Origin: Acidobacteriota bacterium
Lineage (GTDB): Bacteria; Acidobacteriota; Thermoanaerobaculia; UBA5066
Assembly (NCBI GenBank): GCA_008363385.1
Contig: RHKY01000002.1
Location: 1-64,000, forward strand
Reading direction: 5' to 3'
Length of the DNA stretch: 64,000 nucleotides
How positions within the stretch are numbered: position 1 is the first letter of the stretch; each line of letters starts with the position of its first letter. A program made the translations under genes and the position numbers. Below are positions 7,354 to 18,543 of this stretch, piece after piece. The notes under the pieces are model-generated. The model had not been told where the DNA came from. It saw nothing but the letters and a program-made list of their open reading frames with translations, and did no database searches.

Positions 7354-9618
7354 ATGGCCTGCGCGCGGACGGGTGTGCCCCGACGGACCCCCCTTCTCCC
7401 CCTCCTCCTCCTGCTCCCCCTCCTGCCGGGAGCCGGGGGGTGCTCCCGCGCCCGGGCCGAGCGGGCGACGACCGGGGGCGGCCCCGCTCCCGCCCCCGCC
7501 TCCGCGGCGGCCGCGGCGTACCGGCCGGACCGGCTCCTCCTCACCGGCGAGATGGCCGCCGCCAACGCCTCCTCCCTGACCGTCCCGGCCACCCCGACCT
7601 GGATGGTCCAGCTCCGGTGGCTCGCGCCCGACGGAGCCGTCGTGAAGAAGGGGCAGAAGGTCGCCGAGTTCGACTCCACGGCCCTCTCCTCGACGCTGGA
7701 GGAGCGCCGGCTCTCGGTCTCCAAGGCCGAGGCGGACCTCTCCGTCTTCCGGGCCGAGGCCGCCGTCACCGAGGCGGACCGGGTCCTCTCGGTGGAGTCC
7801 CGGACGGCCGCCCGTGAGAAGGCCGCCGTGGACGCCGACGTCCCCGAGGAGCTCCGGTCCCGCCGGGAGCACGAGGAGAAGAAGCTCGCGCTCGCGAGGG
7901 CCGAGACCGACCTGGCCAAGGCCGAGGAAGACCTGAAGGCCCACCGGCACGCCGTCCTCGCCCAGGTGGAGGAGAGGGAGATCGCTCTGGCCAGGGCCCG
8001 GCGCGAGCTGACGATCGCCGAGGACGCCATCGCCGCCCTGACCCTCACCGCCCCCCGGGACGGGGTGGTGGTCGTGGGCGACAACCCCCGTGAACGGAGG
8101 AAGATCCAGATCGGCGACATGATCTGGCCCGGGGTCGTCGTGGCCCGCCTCCCGGACCCGCAGGGGCTCCGCGTCGAGGCGACCCTCTACGACGTGGACG
8201 ACGGCCGGGTGACGGAGGGCCGGCTCGCCACCGCCTGGCCGGACGCCTTCCCCGACCGCCGACTCTCGGGACGGGTGAGCGAGGTCTCGGTCATCGCCCA
8301 GCCGGTCACCCCCGACTCCCCCCGCCGGGCCTTCCGGGTCGTCGTCCCGGTCGCGGAGGGGAGCCTCGAGGGGCTCCGGCCGGGGATGTCCGTCAAGGTC
8401 GAGATCCCTCTGGGGCAGGCCTCCACGCCGCCCCCCTCCGCCGGGGACGGCGTTCCCGACCTGGCGGCGCTCCGGGCCTCGGCGACCGCGAAGGTCGCCC
8501 GCGAGGACCTCGTCGTCGGCGTCGAGCTGAAGGGGGCGCTCCAGGCCCTCGACGAGCAGGCGCTCGGCCCCGTGCCGGTCCCGAACGTCTGGGAGTACCG
8601 GATCTCGATGCTGGCGCCCGAGGGGTCGAAGGTGAGGAAGGGGCAGCCGGTCCTGGCCTTCGACACGAAGAAGCTCGCGGACGAGCGCGACGAGAAGAGC
8701 GCCGAGGCCGAGGCCGCCGCCCGGAAGATCGACAAGAAGGAGCGCGACCGCGACCTTCGGGGGAAGGAGATCGACCTGGCGCTGGCCGAGGCCGACTCGC
8801 GCCGCCGGAAGGCCGAGCTGAAGGCCGTGGTCCCGGCCGAGCTGACCGGGCGGCAGGAGCTGGAGGCGGCCCGGATCGACCTGGCGCTGGCGAAGAGGGA
8901 GGTCGAGCTCCTCGGCGCCAAGCGCGCCTCGGCCGAGCGGTCGGCCGAGCTGGAGCTGGCCTCGCTCCGGGCCGAGGAGCGGCGGGCGCGCTCGCGCGTC
9001 TCGGAGCTGACGGCCGCCATCTCCTCGATGACGATCCCCGCCCCGCGCGACGGCGTGGTCGTCTACCTGACGAACTGGCGCGACGAGAAGAAGAAGGTCG
9101 GCGACAGCTGCTGGCGCGGCGAGAAGGTGCTGGAGGTCCCCAACCTGGAGCGGCTCGGCATCCGCGGCGAGGTGGACGAGTCCGACGCCGGGCGGATCAC
9201 CGAGGGGCAGCGGGTGACGTTCCGCCTCGACGCCCACCCCGACCTCCCCCTGACCGGGCGGGTGACCGAGATCCGCCGCGTCGTCCAGCGCTCCTCCCCG
9301 AAGCTCCCGCTGAAGGTCGCCCGCCTCGACGTGGCCCTCGACCGGGTCGACCCGGAGCGGATGCGCCCCGGGATGCGCCTGAAGGGGGAGGTGGAGGTGG
9401 AGCGGGTCAAGGACGCGATCACGATCCCTCTCGACGCGCTCTTCGCCACCGCCGAGGGTCCGGTCGTCTTCCGCGCCTCGGAGACGAAGCCCCTCCGCGT
9501 CACGGTCGGGCGGCGCGGGGGCGGGAAGGTGCAGGTCCTCTCGGGCCTCTCGGCGGGGGACGAGGTCCTCAGGGGCGCCGGGGAGAAGCGCGAGGGCTCC
9601 GGGGAGAAGGGGTCGTGA
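7354..9618 (+). CDS. Double HlyD-type efflux adaptor (two modules in one chain)
   Basis: This 754-residue protein begins with an export signal ending near LLPGAGGCS; the Cys could be lipidated, although the -3 residue is Ala instead of Leu. Two HlyD/RND-adaptor modules follow in tandem. The first (about 60-360) has GAVVKKGQKVAEFDST, a coiled-coil hairpin, and APRDGVVVVGDN. The second (about 385-740) repeats the plan with GSKVRKGQPVLAFDTKKL, a long charged coiled coil, and APRDGVVVYLTNWRD. Adaptors normally carry one such module and bridge an inner-membrane pump to an outer-membrane channel. It overlaps the next adaptor gene by 4 bp, so the genes form an operon with a MacB-like permease. Confidence 0.85.
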   Translation: MACARTGVPRRTPLLPLLLLLPLLPGAGGCSRARAERATTGGGPAPAPASAAAAAYRPDRLLLTGEMAAANASSLTVPATPTWMVQLRWLAPDGAVVKKGQKVAEFDSTALSSTLEERRLSVSKAEADLSVFRAEAAVTEADRVLSVESRTAAREKAAVDADVPEELRSRREHEEKKLALARAETDLAKAEEDLKAHRHAVLAQVEEREIALARARRELTIAEDAIAALTLTAPRDGVVVVGDNPRERRKIQIGDMIWPGVVVARLPDPQGLRVEATLYDVDDGRVTEGRLATAWPDAFPDRRLSGRVSEVSVIAQPVTPDSPRRAFRVVVPVAEGSLEGLRPGMSVKVEIPLGQASTPPPSAGDGVPDLAALRASATAKVAREDLVVGVELKGALQALDEQALGPVPVPNVWEYRISMLAPEGSKVRKGQPVLAFDTKKLADERDEKSAEAEAAARKIDKKERDRDLRGKEIDLALAEADSRRRKAELKAVVPAELTGRQELEAARIDLALAKREVELLGAKRASAERSAELELASLRAEERRARSRVSELTAAISSMTIPAPRDGVVVYLTNWRDEKKKVGDSCWRGEKVLEVPNLERLGIRGEVDESDAGRITEGQRVTFRLDAHPDLPLTGRVTEIRRVVQRSSPKLPLKVARLDVALDRVDPERMRPGMRLKGEVEVERVKDAITIPLDALFATAEGPVVFRASETKPLRVTVGRRGGGKVQVLSGLSAGDEVLRGAGEKREGSGEKGS

Positions 9619-10901
9619 AGGTCCCCCGCCCGCGCTTCCTCCTCCTCGGCGTCGTCCTCGCCGCGGGAGCGACGCTCCTCCTCGGCGGGACGCACGGCTT
9701 CGGGCGGGGGAGCGACGACGTCCCGGCCGCGCGCGTGGCCCGCGGGGCGCTCTCGCGGACCGTCCGGGCCGAGGGGGTGCTGAAGGCCCGCAAGGCGACG
9801 CCCCTCCTCGCCCCCGTCGCCGACGACGACGTCTCGTACAAGATCGGCTGGATCCTCGACGACGGCACGCCGGTGAAGGCCGGCGACGTCGTCGTGAGGT
9901 TCGACCCGACCGAGACCGAGAACACGCTCCTCGGGAGCCGGGCCGACGCCGCCGCCGTCGACACGCGCGTCCGGCGCGAGAGGGCCGAGTCGGGGGCGGC
10001 CCTCTCGAACCTCTCCCGCGACGCAGAGATGGCCCGCCGGGAGCGGACCACGGCCGAGACGTTCCAGAGCCGCGACCCGGAGCTCTACTCGCGGATCGAG
10101 ATCATCGAGGCCGACATCGACGTCGACCTCGCCGGGAGCCGCGAGCGCCACGCCCGCGAGGTGCGCTCCGTCCGCGAGGAGGTCTCGCGCTTCCAGCTGG
10201 ACCTCCTCGGGATCGACCGGAAGAAGGCGGGGCTGAAGATCGGGAAGGCCGTCAAGCAGCTCGGCAGCCTCGAGGTGCGCGCCCCCCACGACGGCATCGT
10301 CGTCCTCAAGCGCGACTGGAAGGGGGACACGCCGCAGGTGGGGCAATCGGTCTGGGGCGGCTTCCCCCTCGCGGAGATCCCCGACCTCTCGCTCGTGGAC
10401 GCCGAGGTGTGGGTTCTGGAGGCCGACGCCGGGGGGCTCGCGACCGGGCGGAAGGGGACGGTGCGGGTCGAGTCGAGGCCCCTCGAGGCGATCGCCGCGA
10501 CGGTGACGCAGGTGGACGCGCTGGCCAAGCCGCGCCTGCGAGGCGTCCCGGTCCAGTACTTCGGCGCCACGCTCGCGCTGTCGCGGACCGACCCGGCCAC
10601 GATGAAGCCCGGGCAGCGGATCGTCGCCCTCCTCGACCTCTCCGACGGGGAGCCGGCGCTGACCGTCCCGCTCCCCGCCGTCCACGACCGCGACGGGAAG
10701 AAGGTGGTCTTCCGCCGTGACGGCTCCTCGTGGCGGGCGGTCGAGGTCGAGGTCGGCGCCTCGGCGCTCGGGCGGGTGGCGGTGACGAAGGGGCTCGCCG
10801 AGGGGGACCTCGTCGCCCTCGTCGACCCTCGGAAGCCCCGCGGCGCGGCGCCCCCCTCGCCGGGCCCCGGCGCCGCCCTCCCCGGGGGGAGCGGCTCGTG
10901 A
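9615..10901 (+). CDS. HlyD family efflux adaptor
   Basis: A 428-residue periplasmic adaptor with an N-terminal signal anchor (about 8-28), a biotinyl-lipoyl half motif DDGTPVKAGDVVVRFDP, a coiled-coil hairpin of about 110-205 and the return strand APHDGIVVLKRDWKGD. Beta-barrel and membrane-proximal domains follow (GQRIVALLDLSDGE, LPAVHDRDGKKVVFRRD). Its GTG overlaps the stop of the double adaptor gene and its stop overlaps the permease GTG, which implies translational coupling. It probably assembles with the double adaptor around the permease. Confidence 0.9.
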   Translation: MKVPRPRFLLLGVVLAAGATLLLGGTHGFGRGSDDVPAARVARGALSRTVRAEGVLKARKATPLLAPVADDDVSYKIGWILDDGTPVKAGDVVVRFDPTETENTLLGSRADAAAVDTRVRRERAESGAALSNLSRDAEMARRERTTAETFQSRDPELYSRIEIIEADIDVDLAGSRERHAREVRSVREEVSRFQLDLLGIDRKKAGLKIGKAVKQLGSLEVRAPHDGIVVLKRDWKGDTPQVGQSVWGGFPLAEIPDLSLVDAEVWVLEADAGGLATGRKGTVRVESRPLEAIAATVTQVDALAKPRLRGVPVQYFGATLALSRTDPATMKPGQRIVALLDLSDGEPALTVPLPAVHDRDGKKVVFRRDGSSWRAVEVEVGASALGRVAVTKGLAEGDLVALVDPRKPRGAAPPSPGPGAALPGGSGS

Positions 10902-12130
10902 AGCTGGGCGAGGCGCTCCAGAGGGCGCTCTCCAACCTCTCCGTCCACAAGCTCCGCTCGGCGCTGACGATGCTCGGGATGATCTTCGGCGTCGGGGCCG
11001 TCATCGCCATGCTGGCCATCGGGGCCGGGGCCGAGCGGCAGGCGCTCGAGACGATCCGGAAGATGGGGCTCGCGAACGTCCTCGTCCGCTCGCGGTCGCT
11101 CCGCCCCGACGAGCTGGCCGAGGTCCGGAAGAAGTCGGCCGGGCTCTCGCTGCGCGACGCGGAGGGGATCGCCCAGGCGGTCCCGGGCGTCGACGTCGTC
11201 GGCCCGCGCGTCACCGTCAACCCTTACAAGGTCTGGGCCCCGGGCGGCCGGAGCGAGGCGAAGGTGAACGGCGTCTCCTTCCGCCACGCCGCGCTCGTCC
11301 ACCTGCCCCTCGCCGAGGGGCGGTTCCTCGACGAGACGGACGAGAGGACGCACGCGCAGGTCTGCGTCCTCGGGGCGGCGGTGCGGCGCGACCTCTTCGG
11401 CGCCTCGCCCGCGCTGGGGAAGGACGTCAAGGTGAACGACCTCTGGCTGACGGTCGTCGGCGTCCTCGCCTCGACCTCGGGCGGGGGCTCGTTCCAGGGC
11501 GTCCCCGTCGGGTCGACGGAGCGGGAGATCTACCTCCCCGTGACGACGGCCGTTCGGAAGCTGGAACGCGACGCCATCGAGTCGCCGCTCGACGAGCTGG
11601 TCGTCCACCTCGCCCCGGACGCCTCGCCCGAGAAGGCGGCGCCCCTCGTCTCGGCCGTCCTCGACCGCCTCCACGGGGGGGCCTCCGACTACGAGGTGGT
11701 CGTCCCCGAGGCGCTCCTGTCGCAGAGCAAGAAGACGCAGCGCCTCTTCAACGTCGTCATGGGGTGCATCGCCGGGATCTCGCTCCTCGTCGGCGGGATC
11801 GGGATCATGAACATCATGCTGGCCACGGTCCTGGAGCGGACGCGCGAGATCGGCATAAGGCGCGCGCTCGGGGCGCGGCGGAAGGACATCAAGCTCCAGT
11901 TCGTCGTCGAGGCCTTCGCCCTCTCCCTCGTCGGGGGCGTGGCCGGGATCCTCCTCGGGATCGCCATCGCCGGCGTCGTGGCCGCCTCGGCCGGCTGGCC
12001 GACCGTGGTGACGGCCTGGTCGCTCCTCCTCTCCTCGGGCGTCTCGGCGACGGTGGGCCTCGCCTCGGGCCTCTATCCCGCCGTCAGGGCGTCCCGCCTC
12101 GACCCGATCGAGTCCCTCCGGTACGAGTGA
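10898..12130 (+). CDS. MacB-like ABC transporter permease
   Basis: The GTG at 10898 overlaps the previous stop (GTGA) and gives a 410-residue protein starting MKLGEALQRALSNL. TM1 (SALTMLGMIFGVGAVIAMLA) is followed by a MacB-type periplasmic core domain (about 60-260) and three C-terminal TM helices of the FtsX fold, with the family phrase TREIGIRRALGARRKDI between them. Permeases of this type export substrates mechanically and need a separate or fused ATPase. The protein has no Walker motifs, and no ATPase gene lies nearby, so the partner must be elsewhere. Upstream in-frame sequence is Arg-rich shadow of the adaptor gene and is excluded. Confidence 0.92.
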   Translation: MKLGEALQRALSNLSVHKLRSALTMLGMIFGVGAVIAMLAIGAGAERQALETIRKMGLANVLVRSRSLRPDELAEVRKKSAGLSLRDAEGIAQAVPGVDVVGPRVTVNPYKVWAPGGRSEAKVNGVSFRHAALVHLPLAEGRFLDETDERTHAQVCVLGAAVRRDLFGASPALGKDVKVNDLWLTVVGVLASTSGGGSFQGVPVGSTEREIYLPVTTAVRKLERDAIESPLDELVVHLAPDASPEKAAPLVSAVLDRLHGGASDYEVVVPEALLSQSKKTQRLFNVVMGCIAGISLLVGGIGIMNIMLATVLERTREIGIRRALGARRKDIKLQFVVEAFALSLVGGVAGILLGIAIAGVVAASAGWPTVVTAWSLLLSSGVSATVGLASGLYPAVRASRLDPIESLRYE

Positions 12131-12145
12131 CGCGAGGCGCCCGCG

Positions 12146-12151
12146 GATAAT
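12146..12151 (+). promoter_or_regulatory. -10-like box GATAAT before the membrane protein gene
   Basis: GATAAT, 5 of 6 matches to TATAAT, ends 6 nt before the GTG at 12158 with no ribosome binding site between. It suggests a leaderless transcript starting within the 27-nt gap after the permease gene. Confidence 0.45.
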
Positions 12152-12157
12152 CCGCGC

Positions 12158-13615
12158 GTGCGGCTCCCGCACGGCCTCCGAAGGGCCGCCCCGGACCTCC
12201 TCCTCTCGGCGGCCCTGACGCCGCTCCTGGCCTGGCCGCTCCTCTGGAACCGCTTCCCGCTCGTCTACTGGGACACCTCGGAGTACCTGTGGCGCTGGGC
12301 GGCGATGCGCCCCGGTTACGACCGGCCTCTCTTCTACTCGCTCTTCCTGGCCGCCTTCCGGGCCTTCCCGTTCGGGATCTACGTCGCGGCCCTGGCGCAG
12401 GCGGCGATCGCCGCCCTCCTCCTCGTCGCGCTCCTCCGCTCGGTCCACCCCGGCGAGCCGGGACGCGCCCGGGTCCTGGCATCCGTCTGCGCCCTCCTCG
12501 TTGCGGGGAGCCCCTCGGCCTTCCACCTCGTCACGCTGATGCCGGACGCCTCGGCCCTCTGGATCGGCCTGGCGGCCCCGGTCGTCGCGCTCGCCCCCTC
12601 GGCCCTCGTCTCGGGAGGCGCGGCGGCGCTCCTGGCCGCGTCGATGACGTTCCACTCCTCGAACCTCCCCCTCGCGCTCGCCGTCTCGCTCGTCTCCCTC
12701 CTCGGCGCGCGGGCGGCCGGCCGGGCCCTGGCGCGCCCCTCGGCCCTCTTCCTCGCGGCGTTCCTCCTGCAGCCCGCGGCCCTGGCCTGGAACGCCTCCC
12801 GCGCGGGGCTGCCCGCCCGGCCCCGGCCGACCGGGGCCACCTTCTTCCTCGCGGCCCGGCTCCAGGAGTGCGGCCTCCTCGCCCCGGCCTTCCGGAGCCT
12901 GGCCGCGCGCGAGGCGGACCCCGCCCGGCGCGCCCGGCTCGACGGGTGGGCCGCGAGCCTCTCGAGTCAGCCGGCGAGCGTGGAGGGGCTCCTCTGGTCG
13001 GCGGAGTCGCCCCTGAACCGCGACTTCCCCGCCTGGCGCGACGCGCCCGCGGACTACCGCTCCGCGCGCGCCCTCCTGGAGCCGGCGGTCGCCGAGGGGC
13101 TCCGGAGCGGGCCCGGGGAGTTCCTGGCGAAAGGCGCGCGGAACGTCGGCGAGATGTCCCTCGGCAGGGACCTCCTCGGCGGCTGGGTCCCCCACGGCCC
13201 GGGCTCGGGCGTCGACCGGGTCCTCTCCGAGCGCTGGGGCCGCAACCACGCCCGCCACCGGGCCTCGCGCCAGGCCGGGAGCGAGTCGCCGCCGCGGGCG
13301 TTCCCCCGGTTCGTGAGCCTCTGGACCTGGCTGACGCCCGTGGCGGTGGGAGCCGGGACCCTCGCGAGCCTCTGGGCGGGCTTCCTGGCCGTCCGCTCTC
13401 TCCTTCGAGGCCGGACCCTCCCGGCGCCGCTCGCCGCGTCCCTTCCGCTCGGCCTCCTCCTCGCGGCCGACCTCCTCGTCTGCGGCTTCCTGAGCATGGC
13501 CGCCTCGCGGTACCTGGAGCGGGTGGTGGCGGCCGGGCCTCTGGCCCTCCTCCTCGCCGGCCTCGCCACGCGACGGCCCGACCGGGCCTCCTCGGCGGAC
13601 GCCCCCGTCGTGTAA
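12158..13615 (+). CDS. Polytopic membrane protein, GT-C-like, function unknown
   Basis: A 485-residue protein with about ten hydrophobic segments. The first periplasmic loop reads NRFPLVYWDTSEYLWRWAAM, with an acidic residue (D) soon after TM1. That is the layout of GT-C glycosyltransferases and related polytopic membrane proteins that use lipid-linked sugars, but I cannot assign a family. A large soluble stretch of about 260-385 precedes the last helices. The start is GTG with a GATAAT box 6 nt upstream. It sits between the export operon and a TPR protein. A hypothetical membrane protein is the safe call. Confidence 0.7.
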   Translation: MRLPHGLRRAAPDLLLSAALTPLLAWPLLWNRFPLVYWDTSEYLWRWAAMRPGYDRPLFYSLFLAAFRAFPFGIYVAALAQAAIAALLLVALLRSVHPGEPGRARVLASVCALLVAGSPSAFHLVTLMPDASALWIGLAAPVVALAPSALVSGGAAALLAASMTFHSSNLPLALAVSLVSLLGARAAGRALARPSALFLAAFLLQPAALAWNASRAGLPARPRPTGATFFLAARLQECGLLAPAFRSLAAREADPARRARLDGWAASLSSQPASVEGLLWSAESPLNRDFPAWRDAPADYRSARALLEPAVAEGLRSGPGEFLAKGARNVGEMSLGRDLLGGWVPHGPGSGVDRVLSERWGRNHARHRASRQAGSESPPRAFPRFVSLWTWLTPVAVGAGTLASLWAGFLAVRSLLRGRTLPAPLAASLPLGLLLAADLLVCGFLSMAASRYLERVVAAGPLALLLAGLATRRPDRASSADAPVV

Positions 13616-13636
13616 CGTCGGGGGTGGAGGTCTCCG

Positions 13637-14542
13637 ATGAACCGCCGCCGCCTCGTCCGCCTCTCTCTCCCCGCCCTCGCCGCGCTGACGCTTCCGCTCC
13701 TCGCCCAGGCCCCGCCCGCCGGCCCGAGCGAGGAGGAGAAGCAGATCGGACTGATCCGCGAGGCGATCGCCGACGGGAACCTGGAGGAGGCCTCGGCCCG
13801 GGGCGAGAAGGCGATGGCCGCCTCGCCGAAGAGCTCCCGGCTGAAGACGTGGACCGCGCGGGCCTACGCCGCGCGGGCCGTGGAGGCGCAGGACGTCGCC
13901 AGGGTCCACTACGGCCACCGCGCCGACACCCTGTTCCTGGAGGCGATCTCCCTGGACCCGGCGAACGTGGAGGCCCGGCTCGACCTCCTGACGCTCCTCC
14001 TCCGCGGGGCGGGCCTGAGGGGCCGGGACGTCCCCGCTGCCGAGAAGCAGGCCGGGGAGATCTTCAGGATCGACCCGGCGCTCGGGCACGTCGCCCGGGG
14101 CCTCCTCCTCGAGGACGGAAGCAAGCTGGACGCGGCGGGGGCCGAGTACCGCGCGGCGTTCGCCCTGAGGCCGGGCGTGGCCCGCGTCTACGTCCCCCTC
14201 GTCGACTTCGAGGCCCGGAGCGGCCGGTACGAGGCGGCGACCGAGGTCTGCGCGAAGGCGCAGAAGGCGACCTCGGACCTCCTCCCGACGTACCTGATGG
14301 CGCGGCTGGCCTACCAGTTCTCCCGAGACCTGGAGAAGGCGCTGGACTGGCTCGACGCGTTCCTCGCCAGGCCCCCGGCCCTCGAGAGCCCCTCCCACGC
14401 CGACGCCCACTGGCGGAAGGGGAAGATCCTCGAGAAGCTGGGCCGGGTCCCCGCCGCGAAGGCCGAGTACGAGGCGGCGCTCGCGCTCGTCCCCGGGCAC
14501 CGCGAGTCCGAGCGGGAGCTGGCCCGCCTCACCGCGCCCTGA
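13637..14542 (+). CDS. Exported TPR-repeat protein
   Basis: This 301-residue protein has a signal peptide (MNRRRLVRLSLPALAAL..., cleavage near LLAQA) and then helical TPR-like pairs, for example LEAISLDPANVEARLDLLTL, EIFRIDPALGHVARGLLL, YRAAFALRPGVARVYVPLV and YEAALALVPGHRESERELARL. TPR proteins in the periplasm act as scaffolds. GGAGG lies 7-8 nt before the ATG. Its 3' end overlaps the convergent metX gene by 14 bp. No partner is evident. Confidence 0.8.
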   Translation: MNRRRLVRLSLPALAALTLPLLAQAPPAGPSEEEKQIGLIREAIADGNLEEASARGEKAMAASPKSSRLKTWTARAYAARAVEAQDVARVHYGHRADTLFLEAISLDPANVEARLDLLTLLLRGAGLRGRDVPAAEKQAGEIFRIDPALGHVARGLLLEDGSKLDAAGAEYRAAFALRPGVARVYVPLVDFEARSGRYEAATEVCAKAQKATSDLLPTYLMARLAYQFSRDLEKALDWLDAFLARPPALESPSHADAHWRKGKILEKLGRVPAAKAEYEAALALVPGHRESERELARLTAP

Positions 14543-15592
14543 CGGCCCCGAGGGGCCGGACCGGGCGGGACCGCTCCGCCGGCCCTCGCGCGAGCTCGCC
14601 GAGGAGCTCGCCGACCCCGGGCTCGACCAGGAAGCCGTCGTGCCCGTGCCCGGACGGTAGGACGCGGTAGCCGGCGCCCGCAGCCTCCGTCCACTCGCGG
14701 ACGACCTCCGGCGGGTAGAGGAGGTCCCCCGGGATCCCGACGCCGACGAGCCGCCCCCGGAACGGCGAGAGGGCCGCGGCGACGCCGCCGCGCCCGCGCC
14801 CGACGTCGTGGGCGTCCATGGCGTCCAGGAGCGCGAGGTAGCTCGACGCCGAGAAGCGACGGACGAGCTTCTCCCCGTGGTGGGAGAGGTAGCCCCGGAC
14901 CGGGTGACCGTCGGTCCCCGGGCGGAAGCGCGCCTCGAACTCGGAAGGGGTCCGGTACGTGAGCATCCCGACCATCCTCGCCAGCGCGAGCCCCTTCATC
15001 CCGAAGGCGCGCACCGCCTGGCGGTGGACGTGGTTCCACCCGCTCCCCCAGGCGCACGGGCCCGCCGGGGCCGCGAAGGCCGCCACCGCCGCCGTGAGGC
15101 CGGGGAAGCTCGACGCCCACTCGAGCGCCACCATCCCGCCGAGGGAGCCGCCGGCCGCGAGCGCCACGCGCCTCGCCCCGAGCCTCTCGACGAGGAGCCC
15201 GGCGAGGCGCGCCATGTCGCGCGTCGTGACGCGAAGGGGCGCGCGGCTCCCCCGCCCCTCCCGGGCGAAGCGGGTCCCGTAGCAGGAGCCGAGGAGGTTC
15301 GGGGCCACGACGCAGAGGCGACGCGTGTCGAGCGGCCGGCCCTCTCCGACGAGGCCGTCCCAGCCGCCGAAGTCGGCCGGGGAGCCGGTGAGGGAGTGGA
15401 AGAGGAGGACGAGGTTGTCGCGCGCGGGGTTCAGGCGCCCCTCCACGCGGTAGGCCTGGACGACCTCGCGGAGCTCCTGCCCCGACTCAAGCCGGAAGCT
15501 CCCGGCGACGTGGAGCGAGAGGCCCGACCGGAGCGGTGCGGCGTCGGGGGACCGGAACGGGACGGCGCTCGCGAGCGCCGCGGCGCCGGCGC

Positions 15593-15596
<4 letters not shown>
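14529..15596 (-). CDS. metX: Homoserine O-acetyltransferase
   Basis: A 355-residue alpha/beta hydrolase-fold enzyme that makes O-acetylhomoserine from homoserine and acetyl-CoA in methionine synthesis. Visible features are NLVLLFHSLTGS, the family phrase VVAPNLLGSCYG, the nucleophile elbow AAGGSLGGMVALEW with the catalytic Ser, the later VGIPGDLLYPP with the Asp, and SGHGHDGFLVE with the catalytic His. The GTG at 15596 overlaps the TGA of the aspartokinase gene (GTGA), so it is coupled to it. It is the last gene of metY-aspartokinase-metX. Its product is the substrate of MetY. Whether the acyl donor is acetyl- or succinyl-CoA cannot be read with certainty. Confidence 0.93.
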
Positions 15597-17841
<2,245 letters not shown>

Positions 17842-17967
17842 TTACGTCGAGAGCCCCCGCGTGCGCCCGATCCCCTCTCGCGAGTCGCGGGAAGGAATCC
17901 GCATGCCCATGCACATGCTAATGAGCGTGCAGGCCGCGAGGGCAACGGAGGCGGCGACGGGGGACAT
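17842..17967 (-). CDS. Methionine leader peptide (41 aa)
   Basis: The ORF begins MSPVAASVAL and contains the run SMCMGMRIPS (Met at 18, 20 and 22, Cys at 19) before an Arg/Ser-rich end and a TAA. Three Met and a Cys within five codons, in a short ORF just before a terminator and a methionine gene, is the sign of a ribosome-mediated attenuation leader. A perfect TTGACA, an 18-nt spacer and TAGCCT lie upstream, and TAGCCT ends 8 nt before this ATG, so the transcript should begin at or very near the start codon. A shorter version could start at Met18. Codons 28-32 hold the segment complementary to the terminator arm. The peptide itself probably has no other function. Confidence 0.75.
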   Translation of the reverse strand: MSPVAASVALAACTLISMCMGMRIPSRDSREGIGRTRGLST

Positions 17968-17975
17968 CGCGGCGC

Positions 17976-18005
17976 AGGCTAGGGAAGCGGACGGCCCCGT
18001 GTCAA
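17976..18005 (-). promoter_or_regulatory. Promoter of the metY leader (TTGACA-18-TAGCCT)
   Basis: The minus strand shows a perfect -35 TTGACA at 18005-18000, an 18-nt spacer and TAGCCT at 17981-17976. The -35 overlaps the stop codon of the upstream selenoprotein gene. Transcription should start near 17967, the first base of the leader ORF. Confidence 0.7.
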
Positions 18006-18541
18006 GCGGAATCTCGCGCCGCGCGGACGATCTGCGGCACCGTCGACCAGTCGGGGTTGTCGTCGGCGCGGGCGCCCCGGTGCGCCCAGACGACCTTCGC
18101 GCCGCGCAGCAGGAAGGCGCCGGGGAGGAGGAAGACGTCGCCCGCCGGGACGCCGGGGAGGTGCCCCTTGAGCGCCGCCTTCACGCCCGAGACGAGGATC
18201 GACGGGGAGAGGACCTCGGTCAGGCCCGCCCGCGCGAGGCCGAACTCGGCGTAGAGCCGCGCCTCGCGGTCCGAGACGGCGCGCGCGGAGGGCCACGCTT
18301 TCTCGAAGAACGCGTCCCCTTCCGGGGGCGTCCCGGGGTGGACGAAGAGGACCGGCGGGTATCCCCCCGCCTCGCTCTGCTGTCTGAGGTCGGCGACCGC
18401 CGCCCTGCAGAACGGTCACCCGAAGTGCCGGAGGAAGACGAGGAGGGTGACGGGCTTCTCGAGCTGGGCGCGGAAGGGCCCCTTCGCGAGGTTCGTCCCC
18501 GCCACGGCCCGGTCCAGGATCTCCTTCGGGATCGTCTCCAT
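18002..18541 (-). CDS. SelL-like peroxiredoxin-like protein with in-frame TGA (probable selenoprotein)
   Basis: Reading through one TGA gives a 179-residue thioredoxin-fold protein. The TGA is codon 42 (18418-18416) and falls in VFLRHFG-U-PFCR, where homologues of the AhpC/TSA_2 or SelL-related family have Cys-x-x-Cys. The rest of the domain continues without a break: VLFVHPGTPPEG, SDREARLYAEFGL and the C-terminal phrase GDVFLLPGAFLL, then AHRGARADDNPDW. A hairpin suited to a bacterial SECIS lies directly after the TGA. The protein is therefore probably a selenocysteine oxidoreductase acting in peroxide or thiol redox control. A conventional annotation would give only a truncated piece. Loss of function by a nonsense mutation is the alternative, but the exact position argues against it. 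Confidence 0.82.
18375..18412 (-). promoter_or_regulatory. SECIS-like hairpin after the in-frame TGA
   Basis: On the minus strand TTCTGC (18412-18407) can pair with GCAGAG (18380-18375), AGG with CCT, and CGGC with GCCG. The 4-nt apical loop GGTC starts 17 nt after the TGA. A loop with early G at this distance is what bacterial selenocysteine insertion elements require. The fold was judged by eye. Confidence 0.55.
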
Positions 18542-18543
18542 GG

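Noticed and set aside
10085-14500. 1471-residue minus-strand ORF
   Set aside because: It is an Arg/Gly/Pro-rich antisense shadow of five well-supported plus-strand genes. Other very long opposite-strand ORFs (for example 47287-50802, 32604-35756, 39432-42404) were rejected for the same reason.
18002-18184. Separate short 60-residue ORF from the internal ATG at 18184
   Set aside because: It is only the C-terminal part of the selenoprotein; the upstream half is in frame and homologous once the TGA is read through.
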